Part shown: positions 25,172 through 32,827 of the stretch, in pieces
Layout of the letters: each line of letters opens with the position of its first letter
How positions within the stretch are numbered: the first letter of the stretch is position 1
Assembly (NCBI GenBank): GCA_027315045.1
Contig: DAHUZS010000103.1
Span: 1 to 38,204, forward strand
DNA length: 38,204 nucleotides
Source of the DNA: Acidimicrobiaceae bacterium
Lineage (GTDB): Bacteria; Actinomycetota; Acidimicrobiia; Acidimicrobiales; RAAP-2
Reading direction: 5' to 3'
Position numbers and translations under genes: made by a program
Notes under the pieces: model-generated
Database searches by the model: none
The model's input: the letters and a program-made list of their open reading frames with translations, nothing else
Told to the model about the DNA's origin: nothing

Positions 25172-26056
25172 GTGCACAGCGGCTTCGTGGCCATCGTCGG
25201 GCGGCCCAACGTGGGCAAGTCGACCCTGCTCAACGCCATGATCGGGACCAAGGTGTCGATCACCGCGCCCCGGCCCAACACCACCCGGTTCTCGGTGCGC
25301 GGCGTCCTGCACGTCCCGGGGGCCCAGGCGGTCTTCGTCGACACCCCGGGCCTCCACAAGCCCCGCAACGAGCTCGGGGGCCGTCTGAACGACACCGCCA
25401 TGGAGGCCCTGGGCGACGTCGACGTGGTGGTGGCGGTGCTGGACGCCACGGCCCCGGTCGGCCCGGGCGACCGCCTGGTCGTGGAGCGAGCCCTCGGCGC
25501 GCTGGGCCACGGGGGCCACCTCCTCGTGGTCGTGAACAAAATCGACCGGGCCCGCCCCCATCAGGTGCTCGAGCGTCTCTCGGAGGCGGCCGGGGTGGTG
25601 GAGGCCCACGGGGACGGGGGGGCCGGAGCCGGGGCCGAGTACTTCCCGGTCTCGGCCCGGAGCGTGAAAGGGGTGCCCGAGCTCGTCGCCGCGGTGCTCG
25701 AGCGTCTGCCCGAGGGCCCGCCCTATTTCCCGGCCGAGACGGTGAGCGACCTTCCCGAGGCGGTCACCGTGGCCGAGCTCGTGCGCGAGCAGCTCCTCGC
25801 GACCGCACGCGACGAGCTGCCGCATTCGATCGCCTGCGTGGTGACCGAGTGGGAGTGGCCCCGCATCCGATGCGAGATTCTGGTCGAGCGGGAGTCCCAG
25901 AAGCCGATCGTGATCGGCAAGGGCGGCGAGCGGCTGAAGGCGGTGGGCCAGGCGGTCCGGGCCCAGCTCGACGAGGGCGCCTACCTGGAGCTGTTCGTGC
26001 GGGTGGAGCCGGGCTGGCAGCGCCGGCGCGACGCGCTCGACCGCCTGGGGTACTGA
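25172..26056 (+). CDS. era: GTPase Era
   Basis: Era binds the 16S rRNA 3' end during 30S assembly. The 294-aa protein has GRPNVGKSTLLNAMIG (G1), DTPGLHKP (G3), VVNKID (G4), and a C-terminal KH domain with PIVIGKGGERLKAVGQAVR. A Gly-rich insert (HGDGGAGAGAEYF) lies before the last G motif. GTG 25172 starts 2 nt after the previous stop. It closes the rsmE-to-era operon. Confidence 0.95.
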   Translation: MHSGFVAIVGRPNVGKSTLLNAMIGTKVSITAPRPNTTRFSVRGVLHVPGAQAVFVDTPGLHKPRNELGGRLNDTAMEALGDVDVVVAVLDATAPVGPGDRLVVERALGALGHGGHLLVVVNKIDRARPHQVLERLSEAAGVVEAHGDGGAGAGAEYFPVSARSVKGVPELVAAVLERLPEGPPYFPAETVSDLPEAVTVAELVREQLLATARDELPHSIACVVTEWEWPRIRCEILVERESQKPIVIGKGGERLKAVGQAVRAQLDEGAYLELFVRVEPGWQRRRDALDRLGY

Positions 26057-26231
26057 GCCCACGGCACCGACGGGGCCTCGCGTCGACACCACCCCTTTAC
26101 CAACGCCTCGGGCTGTGGGACCGTTTTCGTGGCGCGCCGGCCGCCGATGGTCGACAATGAATCCGAACTGGGGGTGGGCCGGCGGGCGATCGGCATTCGG
26201 GTCCTTGGCCCGCCGGGGGAAGGAGGTCGCC
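26057..26231. other. Intergenic region between era and the acyl-CoA block
   Basis: The 175-bp stretch has no clear gene. It ends in AAGGAGG, 5 nt before GTG 26232, a near-perfect ribosome binding site. No convincing terminator or -35/-10 pair was found. Confidence 0.4.
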
Positions 26232-27548
26232 GTGGGTGGGGCGAGCGAGCTGGACGAGCTGCGCGACGAGGCGGCGGCATTCCTAGACGAGCACTGGGAT
26301 CTCGACCTCACCTTGGGTGAGTGGTGGGAGGCGTTGGCCCACTCGGGTCTGGGATTCCCAACCTGGCCGACCGAGTGGTTCGGTCGGGCCCTCGGCAACG
26401 ACGCACTCGGGGTCTTGAGCGAGCTGTTCCGAGCGCGCGGGGCGGTCGGAGCCCCCGGGGGCCTCGGCCAGATGATGGGTGGGCCCGTCGTGATGCGCCA
26501 CGGCACCGACGACCAGCAGCAGCGCCATCTGTGGAACCTGGCCTCGGGGGCCGAGTCCTGGTGCCAGTTCTTCAGCGAGCCGGGGTCGGGCTCCGACCTG
26601 GCGAGCGCCCAGACGCGGGCGGTTCGGGATGGTGACGAGTGGGTGGTGAACGGCCAGAAGGTCTGGACCTCGGGGGCGAGGACGGCCGACCGGGGCATGC
26701 TGCTCGCCCGGGTCGACATGGACGCCCCGAAGCACCGCGGACTCGGCTATTTCATCATCCCGGTCGAGCAACCGGGGATCGAGATCCGTCCGCTAAAGCA
26801 GATGACCGGCGACGCCAACTTCAACGAGGTGTTCTTCACTGACGCCAGGGTCGCCGACGCCGACCTGATCGGGCGGCCCGGCGACGGCTGGGCCGCGGCC
26901 GTGACCACCTTGGCCTTCGAGCGCAGCGGACGGGCCGGGGTGGTCGGGGCCGGGGTCGCCCAACGCAGCGAGCTCGGCGAGCGGCGACGAGACCTCCGGG
27001 CCCGCAAGCTCGGGGAGCTCGTCGAGCGGAGCGGTGCTCGGCGGACGGCCCCGCCAGACGCCCGCAATCCGGGCATCGCCGGCCGCTTGAGCCCGGTTTC
27101 GCTCATCGGCGAGCCCGGCGCCAACCGCACCGACCCGGTGCGCCAGAACGTCGTCCGCTACTACGTCCAGGCCCGGGTCAACGCCATGAGCCAAGAGCGG
27201 GCCCGGGCCGATGCCGCCGCCGGCAAGGGGGCCGGGCCGGCTAGCTCGATCACCAAGCTGGCCCGCTCGGTCGCGACCCGCATCAACCGGGACCTCGGCC
27301 CGGCCATCCTCGGGGCGGCCGGGATGCTCGCCGGTGCGGAGGCCCCCCACGGCGGGGCCATCGCCCACTCGACGCTCCAGGCCCCCTCCACCTCGATCGC
27401 CGGGGGGACCGACGAGATCCAGCACAACATCCTGGGCGAGCGCGTGCTCGGGTTGCCCCGGGAGCCCCAAGTCGACCGGGACATCCCGTTCCGGGAGCTC
27501 AAGGTGGGCACGGTCCGCGCCGAGGCGCGGGGCAAGGAGGAGCAATGA
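26232..27548 (+). CDS. Acyl-CoA dehydrogenase
   Basis: The 438-aa protein shows [39 protein letters not shown] and [20 protein letters not shown], and ends in SIAGGTDEIQHNILGERVLG. It is the same subfamily as the 14966-16201 protein. The GTG at 26232 is fixed by AAGGAGG 5 nt upstream; an ATG at 26115 would add 39 unrelated residues. An Arg-rich segment (SELGERRRDLRARKLGE) in the middle is unusual. It starts the acyl-CoA block and overlaps the next gene by ATGA. Confidence 0.9.
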   Translation: MGGASELDELRDEAAAFLDEHWDLDLTLGEWWEALAHSGLGFPTWPTEWFGRALGNDALGVLSELFRARGAVGAPGGLGQMMGGPVVMRHGTDDQQQRHLWNLASGAESWCQFFSEPGSGSDLASAQTRAVRDGDEWVVNGQKVWTSGARTADRGMLLARVDMDAPKHRGLGYFIIPVEQPGIEIRPLKQMTGDANFNEVFFTDARVADADLIGRPGDGWAAAVTTLAFERSGRAGVVGAGVAQRSELGERRRDLRARKLGELVERSGARRTAPPDARNPGIAGRLSPVSLIGEPGANRTDPVRQNVVRYYVQARVNAMSQERARADAAAGKGAGPASSITKLARSVATRINRDLGPAILGAAGMLAGAEAPHGGAIAHSTLQAPSTSIAGGTDEIQHNILGERVLGLPREPQVDRDIPFRELKVGTVRAEARGKEEQ

Positions 27549-28459
27549 GCACCGAGACGAAGGCGATCTTGGTCGTCGACGGGTCCTACGTCGGTCCGGT
27601 CCGGGTCCCGCGCAACCGGGCCAGCACGGCATTCCGGGCGCAGACCGGTGCGACCGGGGATGCGGCCCACAACATCCACGACGATGGGACGGCCCAGTCG
27701 CTCGGCTTCCGGGGCGGGACGGTCGCCGGGTCGATCCACCTCGACCAATTCCCGCCGGTCCTCATGGCCGCGTTCACCCAACGCTGGTTCGAGGCCGGGT
27801 CGATCTCGCTCGTCTTCAAGAACGCCACCGTCGACGCCGAGCCGGTGATCGCCTTCGTGGGGGTGCCCGAGGGCGGGGCCCGCCAGGTGGCGGCGCGCAT
27901 GGAACGCACCGACGGCCTGTTGGTGGCCGAGGGGACGGCCGGGCTGGCCGAGACTGAGCCGACCCACCTGCACGCCATCGACCTGCGGCCGAGCCCGCCT
28001 GAGACGCTGCGCATCCTGGCCGGCGTCTCGCCGGGTTCACCGATCGCGCCGCGGACCTTCAGCGTCGACGCCGACGCCCAGCGGGATCGGATCGACCAGG
28101 GGACCATGACCGAGTCGCTCGCCTGGTACCGGGGGCCCTCGCCCTGGGGGCCGCCCATCGTGCCTCCCTCGGCCATCGTCCAGCTGATCCGCAACGGGCG
28201 CGACGACTTCGGTCCCCACATCCACGACGCGGTGGGGCTGTTCAGCGCGATCGAGCTGCGCTTCGACGCCGGGCCCTTGCGCTGCGAGACCACCTACACC
28301 GTGAGCGGCGAGGTGGTGGCGGTGGGGGCCAGCCCCAAGACCGAGTACGTCTGGTACGACAGCCGGGCCACCGACCACGCCGGCGCCGTGGCGGTGTCCA
28401 TGCGGATGCAGCTCCGGTGGATGAAGGCCTCCTCGCCCCTGTACGGGGGGGACCGATGA
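27545..28459 (+). CDS. Hotdog-like (MaoC-type) protein of unknown function
   Basis: The 304-aa protein has a region resembling MaoC-type hotdog dehydratases: AHNIHDDGTAQSLGFRGGTV, AGSIHLDQFPP and SISLVFKNATVDAEPV. A second half with SAIELRFDAGPLRCETTYTV and DHAGAVAVSMRMQLRWMK suggests a double hotdog. I do not recognise a precise family, and the canonical MaoC Asp/His pair is not clear. Overlaps of 4 nt with both neighbours tie it to acyl-CoA metabolism. Confidence 0.6.
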   Translation: MSTETKAILVVDGSYVGPVRVPRNRASTAFRAQTGATGDAAHNIHDDGTAQSLGFRGGTVAGSIHLDQFPPVLMAAFTQRWFEAGSISLVFKNATVDAEPVIAFVGVPEGGARQVAARMERTDGLLVAEGTAGLAETEPTHLHAIDLRPSPPETLRILAGVSPGSPIAPRTFSVDADAQRDRIDQGTMTESLAWYRGPSPWGPPIVPPSAIVQLIRNGRDDFGPHIHDAVGLFSAIELRFDAGPLRCETTYTVSGEVVAVGASPKTEYVWYDSRATDHAGAVAVSMRMQLRWMKASSPLYGGDR

Positions 28460-29670
28460 GCGGGGGCGCCCTGGCCGGGGTCCGGGTCCTCGAGTTCTCC
28501 GAGATGATCGCGGCGCCCTTCGCCGGCATGCACCTCGGTGACATGGGGGCCGAGGTGATCAAGGTCGAGCCGCCCGAGGGGGACCCGTGGCGGCACTCGA
28601 TCGAGTTCGCGCCGAACGAGAGCCGGACCTTCCTCTCCCTCAACCGCAACAAGCGGGGCATCACCTTGGACCTGAAGCGGCCCGAGGCCCAGGAGGTGGT
28701 CCGTCGCTTGGTCCCGGACATGGACGTGGTGATCGTCAACTACCGCCCCGACGTCCCCAAACGCCTGGGCATCGACTACGAGACCCTGGCCGGGCTCAAC
28801 CCCCGGCTGATCTACGTGCAGAACACGGCCATGGGCGCCCGGGGCGACCACAGCCACCGACCGGGCTACGACCTGATCGCCCAGGCGGTGACCGGCCTCA
28901 TGCTGACCGGGGGCAGAGCGGACGCCGACGGGGTGCCGATGCCGGTCACCCCGGCCATCGGCGACTACGCGACCGGCCTGTTCATCGCGCTGGCGATCTG
29001 TGCCGCCCTGTACTCGCGGGAGCAGACCGGGGTGGGCCAGAAGGTGGACACCACCTTGCTCGGGACCTCGCTCGCCCTGCAGATCTCGACGTTCATGCGG
29101 ACCGACGTGGTGGCACCGCTCAGCGAGGGGAGCGCGTCGAGCTCGAGTCCCGAAGCCCGGGCGCTCAACGCCTACTACCGGGTCTACCGGACCAAGGACT
29201 CCATGGTCGCGGTGGCCTGCCTCACCCCGACCTTGCGCCGCAAGATGGCCGAGGCCATCGGGGTGCGAGACGTCCGCCACGAGCGCAAGATCCCCCGGGA
29301 CTCCGCCGAGGGACTAGAGGTGGCCAAGGCCTTCACGGCGGCGGCCATCGAGCGGTTCTTGGAGCAGACGACCGACCAGTGGCTGGAGGCGTTCGATGCC
29401 GTCGGGGTCCCGGCCGGGCCGGTGCGCAGCGTGACCGAGCTGCTCGACGACCCCCAGGTACTCGCCAACGAGCTGGTCGTGCACTTCGAGCACCCAGCCG
29501 CTGGGGCGGTGTCGATGGTCGCGCCGGTGATCCAGATGGACCGCACTCCCACCGCCGTCCGCCTGGCCCCGCCGACCTTGGGCCAGCACAACGAGGAGGT
29601 GCTGGGCGAGCTCGGCTACAGCGCGCAGGAGATCGCGGCGCTGCGAGAGCTCGGGGCGGTCGCCCACTGA
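28456..29670 (+). CDS. CaiB/BaiF family CoA transferase
   Basis: The 404-aa protein is a family III CoA transferase. It opens with ALAGVRVLEFSEMIAAPFAG, continues with GDMGAEVIKVEPPEGD and FLSLNRNKRGITLDLKRPEA, and has the active-site Asp in AIGDYATGLFIAL. The family moves CoA between acyl groups or racemises 2-methylacyl-CoA; which applies is not clear. The ATG at 28456 overlaps the upstream stop (ATGA). Confidence 0.92.
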   Translation: MSGGALAGVRVLEFSEMIAAPFAGMHLGDMGAEVIKVEPPEGDPWRHSIEFAPNESRTFLSLNRNKRGITLDLKRPEAQEVVRRLVPDMDVVIVNYRPDVPKRLGIDYETLAGLNPRLIYVQNTAMGARGDHSHRPGYDLIAQAVTGLMLTGGRADADGVPMPVTPAIGDYATGLFIALAICAALYSREQTGVGQKVDTTLLGTSLALQISTFMRTDVVAPLSEGSASSSSPEARALNAYYRVYRTKDSMVAVACLTPTLRRKMAEAIGVRDVRHERKIPRDSAEGLEVAKAFTAAAIERFLEQTTDQWLEAFDAVGVPAGPVRSVTELLDDPQVLANELVVHFEHPAAGAVSMVAPVIQMDRTPTAVRLAPPTLGQHNEEVLGELGYSAQEIAALRELGAVAH

Positions 29671-29711
29671 GCGCTGGAGGGGTCGGAGCGCCCGGCGACA
29701 AGGGGAATGAG

Positions 29712-30155
29712 GTGTCGGGCGCAGCGCGCGGCGACCTCCACATGCTAAACGTGGTGGTCGCCGACCTGGCGGCCAGCGTGGCCTTCTACCGCCGCCTGGG
29801 TGCCGAGGCCCAAGGGGACCCCGTCGGTGGTCACGTGCAGCTGCGCACGCCCGGCGGGTTCAGCCTGGAGCTGGACACCGCCCAGTCGGCCGGACATTGG
29901 CACGCCGGGTGGCGCGCCGATCCGTCCTCGGTGCGCGTGGTCGTGGGCTTCGCGCTTCCGAGCTCCCAAGCCGTCGACCGGCTCTACGCCGAGCTGACGG
30001 CAGCCGGCAGCCGCGGCCGCCAGCCGCCCTTCGACGCGTTCTGGGGCGCCCGCTACGCGATCGTCACCGATCCCGACGGCAACGACGTCGGCCTGATGGG
30101 CCCGGTCGTCGAGTCGCGACGATCGTGGCCGCCGGAGTCTTCGCCGGATCCCTGA
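29712..30155 (+). CDS. VOC (glyoxalase/dioxygenase) superfamily protein
   Basis: The 147-aa protein has the VOC pattern: HMLNVVVADLAASVAFYRRL, GGFSLELDT and YAIVTDPDGNDVGLMGPV. The metal-site His and first Glu are present, but the last Glu (usual N-x-x-E-L) is Gly in NDVGLM. The start at GTG 29712 follows AGGGG by about 7 nt; ATG 29742 is a shorter alternative that would exclude the metal-site His. It closes the first part of the acyl-CoA block. Confidence 0.75.
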   Translation: MSGAARGDLHMLNVVVADLAASVAFYRRLGAEAQGDPVGGHVQLRTPGGFSLELDTAQSAGHWHAGWRADPSSVRVVVGFALPSSQAVDRLYAELTAAGSRGRQPPFDAFWGARYAIVTDPDGNDVGLMGPVVESRRSWPPESSPDP

Positions 30156-30162
30156 TCCGGCG
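30142..30162 (+). terminator. Perfect 9-bp hairpin over the VOC stop codon
   Basis: CGCCGGATC (30142-30150) and GATCCGGCG (30154-30162) pair perfectly around a 3-nt loop. The stop TGA (30153-30155) lies in the loop and right arm. No T-run follows. It likely terminates the plus-strand transcript or the converging pseudogene. Confidence 0.5.
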
Positions 30163-30209
30163 GGGGATTCCGGGTCCCCACCGCACGACCGGGTCATCCG
30201 GCCGGGCGG

Positions 30210-30990
30210 AGCGCCTGTTCGTCGGCCCAGCTCCCCGCTCGCGGTCTCGTGGAACGGTGCGGGGTCAGAGACCCCTCGTACGCAGGGCTCGGCCGTGCAC
30301 AGCTGGTCCGGAGAAGTCCGACTGGACCGAGGTGAAGCCCGACCATTTGGCCCCTCGGCCAGGAGGCTGTTCAGGTCGACCGGGCGTTGGATGAGGACCT
30401 CCTCTTGGCCGCCGGCAACCCATCTCGATCCAGGCAGTGGAGCTTGGGGTTGAAGGGGTTGTCGTACGGGTTGATGATCCCCTGCGGGTGCCCGGGCACC
30501 GAGCCCAGTTGACCGAGCAGCTGCAGGTAGTGCTGGCTGAACAGGTGGAGGCCCGCTTTGGAAGGAGGCCGTCGGCGCGGCACTGTCGCAGCCCGTCGAG
30601 CCGGCACACAGTTGCACCAGGGCGTCCCAGTCCACGTCGTTGGCACTGACGCTGACGAAGATGGCCTTCAGGCCGACCGCCCGCTTTGCCCTCGCGAGCT
30701 GGGCCGGAGCCGTGAGGTCGGTACCTGGGCCAACGGGGCCGGGGCGCTGTAGGCGGTCAGCATGATCCCGCCCAGGTTGATCGCCTCGGCGCAGAGGACG
30801 CCGATCAGGACGCTGACGAGGGGGCGCCGCAAGGAGCGGCGGCGGATCCCGACGCAGGCGACGCTCAGGATGAGCGCGCCGATGCCGACGAAGGCGATCT
30901 CCCCCACGCAAAGTACCGGGTCCACCCGGCGGCCAGCGCCGGTCCGAGTTCCTCGCCGCTCGCCTACCTGGTCTTGGGGGTGAGGAAGTC
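30210..30990 (-). pseudogene. SGNH/GDSL-hydrolase pseudogene with membrane N-terminus
   Basis: On the minus strand protein signal switches frames repeatedly. About 30922-30734 encodes membrane segments (FVGIGALILSVACVGIRRRS; LVSVLIGVLCAEAINLGGIM). About 30710-30600, in another frame, encodes KAIFVSVSANDVDWDALVQL, which matches SGNH block III. About 30540-30440, in a third frame, gives FSQHYLQLLGQLGSVPG and NPYDNPFN. About 30300-30245 gives QLCTAEPCVRGVSDPAPFHE, the DxxxxH catalytic end of the family. The GDS block I with the catalytic Ser was not found. The gene is thus frameshifted at least three times and partly deleted. Confidence 0.7.
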
Positions 30991-31219
30991 CGCGCACCGC
31001 CTGGACCTGCTTGGGTGCGCGCATCCTCACGCAGTCATCGTCATCTCGGGGCTCACCGCGCGTCTCGGACGGCGAGTCCCTCTGAGCCGGCCCCGGGCTC
31101 CTTGTTCGCGTGGTGGAGCCAACCGCGGCCCCTGCGGCGCGGCCGCCGCCCCAGGCCGTCTGCCCGACCAGACCGGGGGCCAATTTGACCCGGATCGCCC
31201 GCGTCGCGAGAGTGCCGAC
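30991..31219. other. Region without recognisable gene before the DUF35 gene
   Basis: Nothing I can name lies here. Part may be the decayed 5' end or flank of the SGNH pseudogene. Confidence 0.35.
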
Positions 31220-31645
31220 GTGAGCCCACCGAAACCCGAACCCAGACCCACGCCCGAGACCCAGACCTTCTGGGACGGGTGCGCGAACGGCGAGCTGCGT
31301 CTGCAGCACTGCGGCGCGTGCGACCGCTACTACTTCCCGCCGCGCCCGTTCTGCACGCGCTGTTTGTCGGACGAGGTGGAGTGGCGCCCGGTGAGCGGCC
31401 GGGGCGTGCTGCACACCTACCTGATCAACCACCGAGCGGCCCCCGGCTTCGAGGAGGAGGCCCCTTACGCGATCGCGGTGGTCGAGCTGGAGGAGGGTCC
31501 CCGGATGATGTCGAACATCGTCGGGATCGAGAACACCCCCGAGAACCTGGTCCTCGACATGCCCCTCGAGGTGACCTTCGAAGAGCGGGGCTCGGTGATG
31601 CTGCCGTTGTTCCGTCCGGCGGCCCCCACGGGGGTGCGAGCGTGA
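31220..31645 (+). CDS. DUF35 zinc-ribbon/OB-fold protein
   Basis: The 141-aa protein has the rubredoxin-like zinc ribbon (CGACDRYYFPPRPFCTRC) followed by an OB fold (LHTYLINHRAAPGFEEEAPY; MSNIVGIENTPENL). Such proteins pair with thiolase-fold enzymes such as Ltp2 or HMG-CoA synthase-like partners. The start at GTG 31220 follows a weak GAGAG. It overlaps the thiolase-like gene by GTGA, which supports a complex. Confidence 0.9.
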   Translation: MSPPKPEPRPTPETQTFWDGCANGELRLQHCGACDRYYFPPRPFCTRCLSDEVEWRPVSGRGVLHTYLINHRAAPGFEEEAPYAIAVVELEEGPRMMSNIVGIENTPENLVLDMPLEVTFEERGSVMLPLFRPAAPTGVRA

Positions 31646-32799
31646 GCCCGGCGAGCGTCAAGGGCGCGGTGGCCATCGTCGGAGCGGCCGAAACCACCGA
31701 GCTCGGGGTGATCCCCAACCTCTCGGAGATCCAGCTGCACGCGGACGCCGCCCGCAACGCCATGGCCGACTGCGGGGTCGGCGTGGCCGACATCGACGGG
31801 GTGGCCTGTGCCGCCAACCCGGTCGGGGTGGCGCACTATCTCGGGATCACCCCCACCTACATCGACGGCACAAGCGTCGGTGGTTGCTCGTTCATGCTCC
31901 ACGTGCGGCACGCGGCTGCCGCGCTGGCGAGCGGGATGTGCGAGATGGTGCTCGTCACCCACGGCCAGTCGGGCCGGTCTCGGGTGGGCGCCGGTGGCCG
32001 GGGCGGGGACGGCGCCTCCCTGCAGGGCCAGTTCGAGGCGCCCTACGGCCCGACCGGGCCACCCACCATGTTCCCCATAGGGGTGCTGCGCTACATGAAG
32101 GAGTTCGGCCTGACCCACGAGCAGCTGGCCTCGGTGGCGGTGGTTCAGCGCCAATGGGCCATGGGCAACCCGCGGGCCATGATGCGCGACCCCATCACGG
32201 TAGACGACGTGCTGTCGTCCCGGGTCATCGCCTACCCGATCCACCTGCTCGAGTGCTGCCTGGTGACCGACGGCGGCGGCGCCTTGGTGCTCACCACCGC
32301 CGAACGGGCCCGGGACATGGACCTGGCCCGGCCCCCGGTGTACGTCGTGGGCACCGGGGAGTCGTCGGAGACACCGATGGTCTCCCAGATGGAGGACTTC
32401 ACGACGTCCCGGGCCTTCCGGGTGTCCGGGGCCAAGGCCTTCGCCGAGGCCGGCATCACCGCCGCCGACGTCGACCATCTGATGATCTACGACGCCTTCG
32501 CCCACCTGCCGATCTACGGCCTGGAGGACCTGGGGTTCGTCGGGCGAGGCGAGGCCGGCCCCTTCATCGAAGAGGGCAATACGGCGCCGGGGGGCAAGCT
32601 CCCGCTCAACACCAACGGCGGCGGTCTCTCCTACACCCACACCGGCATGTACGGCATGTTCGCCATCCAAGAGTCGGTGCGTCAGCTGCGGGGTGTGGCC
32701 CCCGCCCAGGTGGAGGGGGTGGAGCTGAGCGTCGCCCACGGCGTCGGGGGCATGTTCGCCGCCTCGGGCACGCTCGTGCTCACCAACCGCAAGCCCTAG
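31642..32799 (+). CDS. Thiolase-superfamily protein, Ltp2/SCPx-like
   Basis: The 385-aa protein is of the lipid-transfer-protein/SCPx thiolase branch: TSVGGCSFMLHVRHAAAALA, LMIYDAFAHLPIYGLEDLGF, NTNGGGLSYTHTGMYGMF and VAHGVGGMFAASGTLVL. Thr sits where SCPx proteins have Cys (LSYCHPGMYG), so a classical thiolase reaction is doubtful. Tyr283 and Tyr331 fall where Ltp2-type steroid aldolases are, as I recall, reported to use two tyrosines. With the coupled DUF35 gene, a retro-aldol side-chain lyase is a reasonable hypothesis. Confidence 0.85.
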   Translation: MSPASVKGAVAIVGAAETTELGVIPNLSEIQLHADAARNAMADCGVGVADIDGVACAANPVGVAHYLGITPTYIDGTSVGGCSFMLHVRHAAAALASGMCEMVLVTHGQSGRSRVGAGGRGGDGASLQGQFEAPYGPTGPPTMFPIGVLRYMKEFGLTHEQLASVAVVQRQWAMGNPRAMMRDPITVDDVLSSRVIAYPIHLLECCLVTDGGGALVLTTAERARDMDLARPPVYVVGTGESSETPMVSQMEDFTTSRAFRVSGAKAFAEAGITAADVDHLMIYDAFAHLPIYGLEDLGFVGRGEAGPFIEEGNTAPGGKLPLNTNGGGLSYTHTGMYGMFAIQESVRQLRGVAPAQVEGVELSVAHGVGGMFAASGTLVLTNRKP

Positions 32800-32827
32800 G
32801 CGACCCAAACACCCACGCCGGCGCGGG

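Noticed and set aside
26115-26231. Earlier ATG start for the acyl-CoA dehydrogenase
   Set aside because: AAGGAGG lies 5 nt before GTG 26232, and the extra residues do not match the family.
28587-29711. Long plus-strand frame leading into the VOC gene
   Set aside because: It lies in another frame over the CoA-transferase gene and has the Arg/Pro/Gly-rich composition of a shadow frame; only the part after 29712 is the VOC gene.
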